64,000 nucleotides of DNA, from contig NW_027248277.1 in assembly GCF_041260155.1 (NCBI RefSeq), forward strand, positions 19,558,872-19,622,871, in the 5' to 3' direction. Both the position numbers and the translations under genes were made by a program. Below are positions 47,574-58,860 of the stretch, one piece after another. The stretch's first letter is position 1. Each line of letters starts with the position of its first letter. The notes below the pieces were generated by a model. The model made no database searches. It worked only from the letters and a program-made list of their open reading frames with translations, and had not been told where the DNA came from. Source of the DNA: Ptychodera flava (lineage: Eukaryota; Hemichordata; Enteropneusta; Ptychoderidae).

Positions 47574-50453
47574 AATCGAGTTTGTTAAATCAACAAGTCA
47601 CTCTCAGTCTCTGGTTGTACATTGACTCCTTTTATTTCTAAAGCCGACGTTTCGAACCCACACGGGGGTTCTTCTTCAGGGCACTAAACAAATGAAAGAA
47701 ACATATTCAAAGCGTAAATACAAAGATAACAAAGCTATTTGTGAAAGCCGTACAGAAGTGGTAAAAATGAATACAGTATAGTGGTTGCTAAATTAATGGA
47801 TACAATATGCAATATAATAGTTCAAAAAATAAAGAAGACGAACTGATAAGGCAATACACTATTTACAGTGGTGAAACTTACATTGTAGGAGCGTAGAGCC
47901 GGTAGTGTGTGGCTCAAACTCTAGGTGGAACAGAGTGTGAAGGAGAGGGCTCCCTAGTAGCTAATACAATGGTGAAAATGGATATGGAGTTAGGGGGTCA
48001 CCAGTCTTTTTTGTTGATACCATAAGGGTGGAGGGTATTAAGTTTCAGTTCGAGTGATTTTCTTATTTTATCTTGTTTCGAGTAAACTTTGCAAATACCG
48101 ATGAAAGTGAAATGATTGATGCTGTGATCCGGGCTATTGAAATGTTGGGCGATTAGGGTGGGTTTATTTGAACGTATGCTGTACAGGTGTTCATAGATTC
48201 TTTTCCGGAGTTCGCGTTTTGTTTCTCCAACATACAGAAGGTGACATTTGGAGCATTGTATTGTGTAGATGACATTCCGGGTGCTGCATGATAATTGGCC
48301 GGTTATTTTGTATGAGTTACCAGTGGTGTGTTGATGATGACATCATGGTCCTGAATTAACATAAATTTGCATTGATTGCATTGTGTGCATGGCTGGCATT
48401 TTCCTGGGGTTGGGGTGTTAATAGTGGTGTGCAATTTTGATCTCACAAGTGTTTTTCTGAGATTAGGCGGTTGGCGATAGGCTACAACGGGAACAGTTGG
48501 GAAGGCTTCTTTTGTTATTTTGTTTGACTGAATGATGGGCCAATGTTTTCTGATGATGTTCGATATTTTTGGTAGCGCTGGGTTGTAAGTGGTGATGAAT
48601 GGTATGCGATTTGGGCCGGTTTTTGTAGGCTTGGAACATGTGATGAGATCTGGGCGTTTTATGTTTTTGGCTTCTTTAATGGCGGTGTTGATTAGAGGGG
48701 TTTTGTAATTTCTGTTGGGGGGGGGTTTTTTAGGTTTTTTACTTCCGAATCATAAAGATGATCTGTGGAACAAATTCTCCTGTATCTTAGGGCCTGGCTC
48801 CAGGGGATTGAACGAAAGATATGGTGTGGATGGCAGGAGGTGGTTAGAAGATACATATGTTTATCTGTGGGTTTGTTGTATATAGTGGTTTCAATTTTGT
48901 TACCTTGCAAGATCATAAGTGTGTCCAGAAATGGTAATTGGGATGAGCTATGCTCTATTGTAAACTTCAGGGTGGGATGGGCCGCGTTACTGTACTGGTG
49001 AAATTCAATGAGCTTTTCCAGCCCGTGTGACCAAATAAAACGGATGTCGTCTATGAAACGTTTCCAGTGGGCTGGTTTAGGGTTATAGTTGGCTAGAATG
49101 TCACCTTCCAGTCTACCCATGGTGATGTTGGCATATGATGGAGCAACTTTACTCCCCATTGCGGTGCCATGTGTTTGGAGATAGTATTTGTCATTGAATT
49201 TAAAGTAGTTTCTGGTGAGAATGAATTTTAACATGTCTATTATAAGATCAGGGTGAGTGGAATTATGTGCGTAATTATCTAGGGCTTGTTTAACAGATGT
49301 GATACCATATTCGTGTGGGATATTTGTGTATAGGGAAACTACATCCATAGTGACAATGAGGGAGTCGTTTGTTAACTTGATTTGATCAAGGTCTTGCAGA
49401 TGATGTTTGGTGTCTTTGAGATAGGAGGGGAGAGATTTAACTATTGGTTGGAGATGATGGTCAACAAATTTTGCTAGAGGTGTAGTTAGAGAATTGCATT
49501 GTGGGACAATTGGTCTAAGTGGCGTGTCTTGTTTATGGATCTTGGGAAGGCCGTAGAAGTAACCTGGGGTGGGTTCTTTGGGAATAAGGTGAATGGCAGT
49601 TTCATGTGTTATCCACTTTTAGTTTCCCATTTTCTTACCAGTTTCTCTAGTTCTTTTAGATATTCAGTGGTAGGGTCATATTTGAGAGGGGTGTAGTATG
49701 TAGAGTCATTCAATTGTTCCTCGCATTTGTTTATGTACCAGTTAGTGTCCATGACAACTACGCCGCTCCCCTTATCTGCTGGCTTGATGGTAATTTCGTT
49801 GTCGTTCTGTAGTTCTGTGATGGCGCTTCTCTCGTCTTTGGGAATGTTGTCATATGTGCGTCTCCATTGTTTGTGTCAAGGATGTCATCTTCGTTTTTTC
49901 TAGAAATGCTTCTAAAGCTGGCTGGTTGCTTCTTGGTGGGTTATATCCAGACTTTTCCTTTTTGAACGGTCCTACGTTGGTGTCATAATTCTCAGTATCA
50001 TCTGATTCGGTGTCTCTGAACATAAATTGGAGGCGACACCTTCGTTTGAAATCTTGGATATCGGTTTGTAGTTCCATCTTGTTGATGTGGTGTGGTTTGG
50101 GGCAAAATGAGAGACCTCTTGATAGGACTGAAATTTGTGGTGGTGTAAGGGTTTTTTGCGAGAGATTTGTGACTGTGATGTCATTATGTTCTTTGTTTTT
50201 TTGTTTTTGGGTGTTCTTTTTGTTGCTGGTTGATTTTCTTTTGACGAAATGGCGATCTTTCCTTTGTTTCTTACGGAACGCAGTGATTTTGTCAACCCAT
50301 TCGCGGATCTTTGTTCTCAAATAGCATGATTCAGTTGTAGTTAATTTGTCTCTGGTTTCTTCATAGATCTTATTTATAGTCCGGCCAATGTAATTGATTG
50401 TCTTTCTGTGTTCTGTTACGATCAGTTTCATACATGTCTTTTCTGTTCGGTTA
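47574..50453 (-). mobile_element. Penelope-like element, unit 4 (5'-truncated)
   Basis: Contains the terminal repeat, endonuclease, reverse transcriptase and part of the N-terminal region. The unit stops at about 50453 in the N-terminal region, where an inverted segment begins, so about 340 bp of the 5' end are missing compared with unit 3. Broken. Confidence 0.85.
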
Positions 50454-51231
50454 CACAATACAATGCTCCAAATGTCACCTTCTGTATGTTGGAGAAACAA
50501 AACGCGAACTCCGGAAAAGAATCTATGAACACCTGTACAGCATACGTTCAAATAAACCCACCCTAATCGCCCAACATTTCAATAGCCCGGATCACAGCAT
50601 CAATCATTTCACTTTCATCGGTATTTGCAAAGTTTACTCGAAACAAGATAAAATAAGAAAATCACTCGAACTGAAACTTAATACCCTCCACCCTTATGGT
50701 ATCAACAAAAAAGACTGGTGACCCCTAACTCCATATCCATTTTCACCATTGTATTAGCTACTAGGGAGCCCTCTCCTTCACACTCTGTTCCACCTAGAGT
50801 TTGAGCCACACACTACCGGCTCTACGCTCCTACAATGTAAGTTTCACCACTGTAAATAGTGTATTGCCTTATCAGTTCGTCTTCTTTATTTTTTGCAACT
50901 ATTATATTGCATATTGTATCCATTAATTTAGCAACCACTATACTGTATTCATTTTTACCACTTCTGTACGGCTTTCACAAATAGCTTTGTTATCTTTGTA
51001 TTTACGCTTTGAATATGTTTTCTTTCATTTGTTTAGTGCCCTGAAGAAGAACCCCCGTGTGGGTTCGAAACGTCGGCTTTAGAAATAAAAGGAGTCAATG
51101 TACAACCAGAGACTGAGAGTGACTTGTTGATTTAACAAACTCGATTATGACCTATTCAAGTCCAAGTCTCCAGACCCGCTGGTGTTGCTATACCCTGGTT
51201 GGACTGATACTGGTATTCCAAGCAAACTCAT
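50454..51231 (+). mobile_element. Inverted partial Penelope-like unit at the 5' end of the array
   Basis: The endonuclease part, 3' region and terminal repeat are in plus orientation, running past the unit boundary into about 85 bp of the next unit's 5' end (to GCAAACTCAT at about 51230). So the template was itself a tandem dimer. A short inverted segment joined to a truncated 5' end is a known feature of Penelope insertions. Confidence 0.8.
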
Positions 51232-51239
51232 AAAACAAT

Positions 51240-51710
51240 GTTTACTTTTCCCTGTAGGGTTTCTGAGTTGATGATTGTATGTTGAAATCTCTCCATGTAT
51301 CTGGTGCATGGGCAAAATGTAAATATCGGTTGCATGTTATGTATTTCAGTCTATGTCAAATATTGTAAATGAAAAATCATGAACAGTTTGCTGTGTGCTT
51401 GTAAAAGATAACATGTTTGTCAATACATATTAAAACTGCCTTGCAGTTTGATTGTCTTAAAAATTATCACAGAAGTAGAAAACGAAAAGAAACTAATCAA
51501 ATTGCTGTAACATATTCACCCTCAGTGTCTGTAGGCCTATACTTAACTATACTTAACTATCTTTATCACTCTTCATGGGCCAAGGCACATTTGGGTCAAT
51601 GTCATCACTCTGTGCCAGTCTGTGAATGTCAGTCTGTCTGTATGTGTATGTCCATGTTTCATACAATTGTTGGTTTGTTTTGATAACTGTATGGGAGCGA
51701 ACAGTGATTA
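51240..51710. other. No gene recognised
   Basis: Unique AT-rich flank of the Penelope array, then a short TCTGTCTG/TATG tract near 51.63 kb that leads into family A monomers. Confidence 0.4.
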
Positions 51711-51712
51711 TT

Positions 51713-54480
51713 GTCACTATTTTTGTATTTATGGGCAATTTTTGCCATTTTTGGTCAAAAATGTCTTTCTCCAAAACTACTTTTCTGATAGTTTTAAAAT
51801 TTGGTATACAGTTTCCTACCGATGAACTAAATGTAATATATTGAAATTATGATGAATGCTGCAATTTTTTTTTTAGGGGGGGCAACTTCAGGGAAAGACA
51901 CTAAGGGTTGTCCGATTGCCCGGGGCAAGTGAAAGTCGCGTTCGGACAAGTGAACCTCCGATGCCACTTGCCCGACGGGACAAGTGCAAAAATAATACCT
52001 AGAAATCGAATTCACGAGAGTGATTTTCTGGTGAGGGAACATGGACTTAAAAAATAATCATATTATGTCATTGTGAACATTTCCATAAGATTTTTCATAA
52101 AATTGCATGAAGAGTTGACGAAAAGAATCATATAATCGCTGTCAATAAAATCCAGTTCAAACAATACACCGGTACCGGTAAATTACCGTACGCTGATTTT
52201 GCATATGAAAAGGCTGTTAAGCTGGTGGAACGTACGTTCACCAAAGTTCATTGCATTGACTGTGAAGTTACGGTGTCTCACAATATGTCGATATGGTAAA
52301 AAAAGAAACACACAGCGGTTTTTGTGCTTTGTATGAACGTTTATAATAATGTAAAAATAAAGTCCAGTGGTTAAAAATCACCACATAGAATTGGACTTTC
52401 ACTAAAACGTACTCATCAATGTCACAGTAACTTGTTGAGGGACAGTGAGTGGCAAAGTCAGTGGCAAGACCGCATGCAATGAAGTCATGAGCAATATTTG
52501 GTGTCAACGGGTCAAGTCTTTGAATTTTCAACAAACACTGACTTAATTTTCAGGTCAATAAGCCAAAAGTTACTTGTCCGTGGCGACCAACCTCTCTGTT
52601 TGTGAATTTTCCCATTCTAAAATGACTGTCAAGAAGCAATTGGAGAGAGTTTGACATCGAGAGATTCAGCTTTCAAGACACATTGAAAAACACCGACGCC
52701 TTAGGTTGTTGGTTTTAATTCTATTTAGTCTGCGCATGAGCATTAAAAGACCACCTAGGTTATTAGAAAAACATAGGATACTGGTATAGTGCAATGGCAA
52801 TCCAAACTTTCATAGGGCTGGTGTATGATATAAGCGCAGTAAAAACATGACAAAGAAGTACATTATTTTTCAGAAGCTTCAAAACATTCCTTTATAGCTA
52901 CAGATTTTTTCTTTCTGTATAGATAAGTTAAAACTTTTAAAAGCTAAAAGACCTTGAAGGTACAATTGAAATGGCTGTTATTATTTGTACATTAAGCCCC
53001 AAGAAAGTAAACATACAAACATATGAACTGTTAGAATTTTTTCTATGAATATGAAAGCCCCACTAGCTGTAAATATTGAAATTTGTTGACTTAAAAAGGC
53101 TTCCTATTTTCTCTGGTTTTCTTTAAATTCTACCCATTTACAGGATATAGTCTTTTACTGCTTTACAAAACATTCTTTAGTGAAAAATTGGTAAATTACA
53201 TTTTAACCATTATTTTGATTTCCCACCATACTTAAAAGAAAACAAAGCATGTCCCAGTTGAAAACATTCAACACTTTGCATTACATTGGACTACTCTGTT
53301 GTTTCCGTGAATATTCAAATGCATATATGCACGGTGTATACACTGGTTTTGCTATATTTGCATGGGGTGCCATTTTACGTTTGGGCACATATTTATTATT
53401 TTTCTTGTTCAAAATTGCACATGCAGTCTCACTGGGCAGTTAACAATACTTGTATTCCAACCCCTCAAAGAGCAAATTCCAAAAAACTTGTTTTAGTTCA
53501 GAAGTAAAATCACATAAAGGATGCTAAAAGATACAGGTAATGGGGCTTTAGTAATTAATGGAATATAAATGAGCCATCCAGCACTCTTAGAAGTGTGAGG
53601 AGAACCCTATGAGAATGTCTGACATTTTCTCATTATAACATAATTTTCAAAATAAAGTGCGTGAAATGAAAAACCAATGTTTTAGCTTTTTTCAAACACG
53701 TAAATTATACTGGGCAAGTGGTTTTCCAATTCGGGCAAGTGAACTGAACCCCCACTTGCCCGAAGGGCAAGTGGATAAAAAAATAAGTGCCTTCCCTGAA
53801 CTTTTGCCATTTTAGGTCAGAGAATGTCTTTCTCCAAAACTACTCACCTGATAGCTTTGAACAAAATGTGATAAATGGAAATTATGTTGAAATCTTTAAA
53901 TTAATAATTTTTGGGCAATTTTTGCCATTTTTGGTCAAAAAATGTCTTTCTCCAAAACTACTCACCTGATAGCTGTGAAATTTAGTACACAGGCTCCTAC
54001 AGATTAACAAAATGTGATATATTGAAATTATGATGATATCCGCAATTTTTGTATTTTTTGAGCAATTTTTTGCCATTTTTGGTCAAAAATTTGTTTCTCA
54101 AAATAAGCATGTCTGATAGCTTTGATATTTGGTATACAGGTTCCAGGGTGTTATTTTAATATGATATTTTGACATTATGATGAAATCTGCAATTTTGTTT
54201 TTTTGGGCAATTTTTGCTATTTTTGGTCAGAAAATTTGATCTTCAAAAGACTATTCCCCAGATGGTTTTGGTTGACATGTTCCGAGGGATGATCTTAATG
54301 TGATATGTTCCGAAAATGATGAAATCTGCAATTGTGTATTTTGCGGCTATTTCTGCTATTTTTTGTCAGGCCGTCCCGAAATGAGCTAAAAAAAATTTGC
54401 ATTCTTCATCTACACATGTGTCAAAAATAGTTATTCTCTACATAACACAGCGGAGCTATATCGGCCGTTAGGTCGCTTGT
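51713..54480 (+). mobile_element. Family A tandem-repeat-cored element, copy 3 (5' end lost, split by a transposon)
   Basis: Monomers with GCAATTTTTGCCATTTTTGG run from 51.71 kb, are interrupted at 51889-53798 by a DNA transposon, and continue to the terminus CTACATAACACAGCGGAGCT…GGCCGTTAGGTCGCTTGT. The AGCTC hairpin start was not found. This copy supplies the empty site (AGTTATTCTCTAC at about 54430) for the B element at 25352. Confidence 0.65.
51889..53798. mobile_element. DNA transposon with 5-bp target duplication (hAT-like, non-autonomous)
   Basis: Ends CAGGGAAAGACAC / GTGCCTTCCCTG, flanked by AACTT on both sides (51884-51888, 53799-53803). GGGCAAGTG and its complement CACTTGCCC recur several times within about 120 bp of each end, as transposase-binding subterminal repeats do. 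The interior 52.18-52.99 kb matches 19.61-20.39 kb. Only short open frames are present and none is recognisably a transposase. Confidence 0.75.
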
Positions 54481-54955
54481 TTAACAAATTAGTTTCAAAA
54501 TACAAAATTCAAGCTACCAGGACTGGGTCATATGCTGTATCTACCTCCAATCAGAGCTCAGTCAGACTATACAAGCAAGTTTGATATCAAGTGCAGCATT
54601 GTAATTACTTTTAATCACTGCTCAGAAAGTAAGTAAATATGAGCCTCAAAATAATCATGCAAAACAAAGGCCACTATCAGTATCCAATGTTTGGCACTTA
54701 ATCCAACACAGTTGACTCATGAGTGTGCCTGACAACAGGTTCCATTGAGGGGACATTGTCACAAGGGTACATCCTGGCTACAACACTGCCTCTGGTGGTA
54801 CAAACAGTCTGGCTGTTTGTTGACAAAAGTGTACTACGTTAACTTCACAAATGTGATTGATTTATCACATCTTGATTTGAAACAGATAGTTTTAAAACTC
54901 AATAAGGGAGATTTTAGCTCAGATTTAGTATATCTATAAATACCAAAAAGAGTTT
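54481..54955. other. No gene recognised
   Basis: Unique sequence between family A copy 3 and a family C fragment. The longest open frame is about 65 codons, with no recognisable content. Confidence 0.4.
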
Positions 54956-54959
54956 ATAT

Positions 54960-55170
54960 GGTACAGAGTCGGTGGTGTCTGTATGCATGTATCGGTATGT
55001 ATGTATATACCGGAATGTATGTTAATACGTGCGGATGTATGTCCGTCCAACTCAAAAACTCCCAAACTGCCGCAACTACCATCTTGGTATTTGGTGTACA
55101 GGTAGACCCAGGGGTTTAAATGAACATGTCAGTGTCAAAATACCATATATGCAAATGAGGTTAGAAGAAG
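54960..55170 (+). mobile_element. Family C fragment
   Basis: (GTAT)n-like tract with CCGG interruptions, GTCCGTCCAACTCAAAAAC, TTGGTATTTGGTGTACAGGT and ATGAACATGTCAGTGT, all in the order seen at 34.8 and 61.8 kb. Confidence 0.5.
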
Positions 55171-56060
55171 GGAAATCCTGCAAATTTGTTGGAGTGGTGG
55201 TATTAACTGAAACAGCCTACACATCTGAGTGAGAGGTTCTATGAGGCATGACATCAGTTGTATGCAGTGTACCTTCCTTGTGTGGGAACGGTGGCAGTAA
55301 CTGAAACAGCCTACACAATGAGTCATTTCCTGTCATTGTTCATGAACTGTTGCATATTGGCAGACCTGCTCAAACTAAGAGGGACTGAGTTGAAACATTC
55401 CTCTGCTATGCATGTTGCTAAAGTTGACCTCCAGTACCTAAAGTTTTAGACCTTATTTACTTTTGTCATTCTTGTTTTTCTGGTTTAAATATTTCTTGAA
55501 TGGACCAATTCAAACCAAATGTGAGCACACTGTCCTTGTCGGTATTTTCTTGTCTTGGTATGATCTGAGATGAGCTGGGCATGCTGAAAAACTGTCCAGT
55601 ATCAAATTAGACAATGGATAATTGCATCCTGTGATTGTAAGTGTCTGCTAAATGAACTCAGATCTACATATGTTAGAACAGCACCTGTGCTGGTCAACGT
55701 GGTCATCAACCAACACCAATTTTGCAAGACTTTATTAACATGTTTACAGATTGTGTACTAGTTAGCAAGGAAACGCTAAGGCAGACATGCCTTTCCTGTC
55801 TCTATTGTAGCTGTCCTTAATGTTGATACTGTATTTCATCATGACCTCTCAGATACCTGTGTCATTCTTTGGTTTAATTAAAACATGTGATAACAAGGGC
55901 TAGATCACACGTTTGTTGCCCGCCAAAGGAATGGTCCTCATGACTGCAAATATCTATTTCTGCACAGAAAAGTCGATGGGATCACACTCCGTGTGTCTTC
56001 ACAACAGACAGAAGTCTTTAGATGTTCAGTATGTAACATATTACTTCTCTGTCTATTTTT
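55171..56060. other. Upstream region of the DED exon
   Basis: AT-rich sequence with no recognised exon. A pyrimidine-rich acceptor (GTCTATTTTTATCAG) ends it at 56065, so the DED exon probably has a 5' UTR exon further left. A short repeat (GTAACTGAAACAGCCTACACA) occurs twice, at about 55205 and 55290. Confidence 0.4.
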
Positions 56061-56071
56061 ATCAGATCAAA

Positions 56072-56396
56072 ATGGCTGGGAATGTTGATCCACTTCGAGG
56101 TTTATTCCTTGATATATCTCAAGAAATATTAGAGGAAGAACAAAGGTCCTTGTATGGACTTGTGAAGGGAAAGCAGATTCCGGCTAGAACTCTCCAAGGA
56201 TTGGCCGACACAAATGAGCTCTTTATCAAACTTGAGGAGCTTGGTCACATAGGTTACACAAATCTTACCCTGCTGAAAGGTCTTCTCGGGAAAATTAATC
56301 GAGAACCCTTGGTCAGGTTGGTGGAAGAATTGAAAGAAAACAGCTGGAAAACCAGACTGTTAGTCAACCGCCTGGCGGAAACACAGGTAAATACCG
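56072..56396 (+). CDS. Death effector domain (DED) exon
   Basis: The acceptor TTTTTATCAG/ATCAAAATGG precedes an ATG at 56072 in good context. The 105-108-residue product is a single DED: helix 1 (DPLRGLFLDISQEI), helix 2 (EEQRSLYGLVKG), the IPARTLQGL turn, helix 4 (NELFIKLEELGHI), helix 5 (TNLTLLKGLLGKI) and helix 6 (REPLVRLVEEL). The RxDL motif of helix 6 reads REPL, so its Asp is replaced by Pro. DEDs act by homotypic binding in cytosolic apoptotic and immune complexes. The strongest donor (ACACAG/GTAAAT, 56386) leaves phase 0; a weaker one (ACCG/GTATTT, 56396) leaves phase 1, which is the phase the glycosyltransferase exon needs. Confidence 0.8.
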
Positions 56397-57844
56397 GTAT
56401 TTAGTTTACCTTAACGGGAAAGTCCACTCAAAATTCCATTAGCTGTATATGGTATGTTTATATTTATGCCAGAAAAGCGTTTATCATTACTTTTTGCACA
56501 GAAAGTGCAATTTGCTGAAGTTTTAAACCAAAATAATATAAAATCTGCTTTTTCTACCCAACCGGGTGGCCATGTCTATCTTCTCCACAAAGCACATTGG
56601 CAAAATGCCAGATGATGATGTAAAATTTCCGTGTATAGGTGCATTTGCTAGAGTTCCCATCTAGGGAGTCTCATCAACAACTTAGATATAAACATGCCTG
56701 TCCTCTAAGTATTACGGATGTACCAATGATTATTATCAAGATTTCGATAAGGCATTCTTCATAATTCGAAACTCATGAAAAAACACCACCTCTGCAAATT
56801 GTGGCTGGTAAACATTGATGCTGACATTAGTTTTTAAAACTAAAATGTGAAGACCATTTCCAGGAAAGGACTTTGATGAAAGGGATTAGGAAAAGACTTT
56901 GAAGTAGTAAACTACCCAGGGCCTATGCAAAATTAGCCGTGGCATAAAATTGCATGTAGAATTACGGAATGTCAGAAAACATTCTAGGAATATTGTCAAT
57001 TTCCTGAAACTTTTACAAATTATCCGTGTAAAGATGCTTTATTGAAAAATATAAAATAAATATCATGTCACCAAACTTGATTTTAGACAGAATCATCATA
57101 CATTTTCCTTTGAAAAACCACTGATGCTGACTCAGCATTTTTTTCACAAGTTTTATACAGTAAAAGATGGCATCTTTGTTATTGGAGCAGTAACTTCATC
57201 CCTGGTGCTTGTACTGGAAATACTATATGTAGAGGATATTATAGAATCACAAGTGAAATGAAATAATATTGTTATTCACCATGGTTTTGTTTTCCTCGAA
57301 AGAGTCAAATGTCCCTGAAAGTCGTGTATGGTGTTCAAATTCATGGGGTAATGGGTGATTGAATGTAAATTATCTCAAAAGTACAATGGGAACACCCATT
57401 TTTCTGTTCTTTTTAAAATCCTCATCTAGCTACAACACATGTGATTTCTAGAAAAGGTGAAGCTTCTCTGAGGAATTCTGATCGGTGGCACTTCCGTACC
57501 GCGAAAATGGCATCATACACAACATTTAATAATCTTCTTCAACTTTTACAAGCAGTTTCATATTGGTTGGGCTATCCCAAAAAACATACTATATTTTAGA
57601 ATTGGGCACAACACTGCATGCCTTCTAGGCTGTCTTAAGTTTTGAATCATGAGAATAAAATGCTGAGAATTAAAATACAGGTTTATTGAGAACAAATTTT
57701 CAAATAATGGTGACAGATCAATTTCTTTTCTAAAATATCCAATCCAAGCAATCATAAAGGGCAACTAATGATCAAATCACAAAGTGAAATAAAATTGATG
57801 TAGATGTTGTTTAAGAGTCACACGCATGAAAATGTTGTGTTTAC

Positions 57845-58033
57845 AGCACCTCACAAATGAAGATATACCTGAGTAGATATCTGTTACTTACTTCTCGATA
57901 GATTTTGATGAAGTTCAACGGGAACCCATTGTCCACTTGGTGGAAGAGTCTGAAACAAGACAGCATGACAGTCAGAGCATTAGTCAACAGTATGGGAATC
58001 AGAGTGTTGGGCAGCAGTATGGCCTTGACACAG
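57845..58033 (+). pseudogene. Decayed DED exon copy 1
   Basis: The segment translates in pieces as a DED second half: CTCACAAATGAAGATATACC (LTNEDIP), a stop, ISVTYFSIDFDEVQ, then REPIVHLVEESE, then, one base out of frame, DSMTVRALVNSMG. These match helices 4-6 and the tail (NSWKTRLLVNR) of the intact DED exon. A good donor, ACACAG/GTAAGT, is kept at 58033. The in-frame TAG and the frame slip argue that it is no longer coding, although the last 132 bp could by chance be read as a phase 1-1 exon. Confidence 0.65.
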
Positions 58034-58324
58034 GTAAGTAGATGAGTTTCACCTGAAATGTAACACTTATATGATGTTAGAAACTTTTTAAACTTAGAAA
58101 GTATTTTAGAACATTATCATTGGACTTGCCAAACACAGCATGCAGTTATGGTTGTTTTGAGTTTTGAAATAGATTGAAATATGAAATTGGCCTAAGTGAC
58201 CATAATCAATTTCTTTTCTTAAACATCAAAGTCCTAACACCCATAAAGAGATATAAATGATCAAACCACAAAATCAAATATGTGATAAATAATTGCTGAA
58301 GGGTCGCACCTAACAAAATGCTGC

Positions 58325-58524
58325 AGTGGTTACAGCACCTCGTAAATGAAGATATACTAGAGTTAATATCTGCTATTTTACTTCTCGATAGATTTGGATG
58401 AATTTCAACGAGAACCCGTGGTACAGTCAGTAGAAGAGTCTGAAAACAAGACAGCATAGCAGTCAGAGCATTAGTCAACAGCATAGAAATCAGAATGTTG
58501 GGCAGCAGGATGGGTTGAACACAA
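58325..58524 (+). pseudogene. Decayed DED exon copy 2
   Basis: MLQWLQHLVNEDILELISAI, then after a frame slip LDEFQREPVVQSVEESENKT and a stop. It is colinear with copy 1 (about 490 bp to the left). The donor site has become ACACAA/GTACGT. Clearly a pseudo-exon. Confidence 0.7.
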
Positions 58525-58860
58525 GTACGTAGTTAAGTTTCACCTAAAATGTAATAGTATATGATGTTAGTAACTTTTCAAACTTTCTAATAAAAACTAT
58601 CATTTCAGAACATTATCGTTGGACTTGCGCAAAAGACAGCATGCCGTTAGGGTTGTCTTAAGTTCTGAAATAGCTTGAAATACCAAATTGAAATGAAGGT
58701 TGCTTCAGGACTAATCTTCTTTATGAGTTTTCAAATATAGATAACCTTTATCAATTTATTTTCTCAAGCATCCAAATTGTAGCAAATGCTCAAATCACAC
58801 AATGAAATATCATTTGATGTAAAATATTGCACCAAACAGCATATAAAAAGTAAGTTATAC

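Larger units (their letters stand above)
36576..51231 (-). mobile_element. Tandem array of Penelope-like retroelement units, flanked by a common 8-bp duplication
   Basis: Four head-to-tail units of about 3.22 kb (unit 2 enlarged by a transposon) read on the minus strand, followed at the right (5') end by an inverted partial unit. The direct repeat AAAACAAT lies at both outer edges (36568-36575 and 51232-51239), as expected if the whole array entered in one event. Units encode the Penelope-like reverse transcriptase and GIY-YIG endonuclease. The very high similarity between units implies a recent insertion or recent homogenisation. All units look broken. Confidence 0.85.
57560..58860 (+). repeat. 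Tandem ~500-bp duplications carrying DED exon remnants
   Basis: Three successive units begin near 57.57, 58.11 and 58.61 kb. Each starts with sequence like TTGGACTTGC…ACAGCATGC…GTTGTCTTAAGTT and continues through TCAATTTNTTTTCT…CATCCAA…ATGATCAAATCACA. The first two contain DED exon fragments; the third ends before reaching one. Confidence 0.8.

Noticed and set aside
36576-51231. Interpretation as LTR retrotransposons with repeats at unit ends
   Set aside because: There is no protease, RNase H or integrase. The catalytic FIDD context and a downstream GIY-YIG endonuclease are Penelope-like, and the direct repeats are unit junctions, not LTRs.
57902-58033. A 132-bp phase 1-1 exon between acceptor TTCTCGATAG and donor ACACAG/GTAAGT, encoding a Gln/Ser-rich linker
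   Set aside because: Similarity to the DED exon extends upstream through the supposed acceptor and shifts frame inside, so it is better explained as a decayed DED exon copy. RNA evidence could still reverse this.
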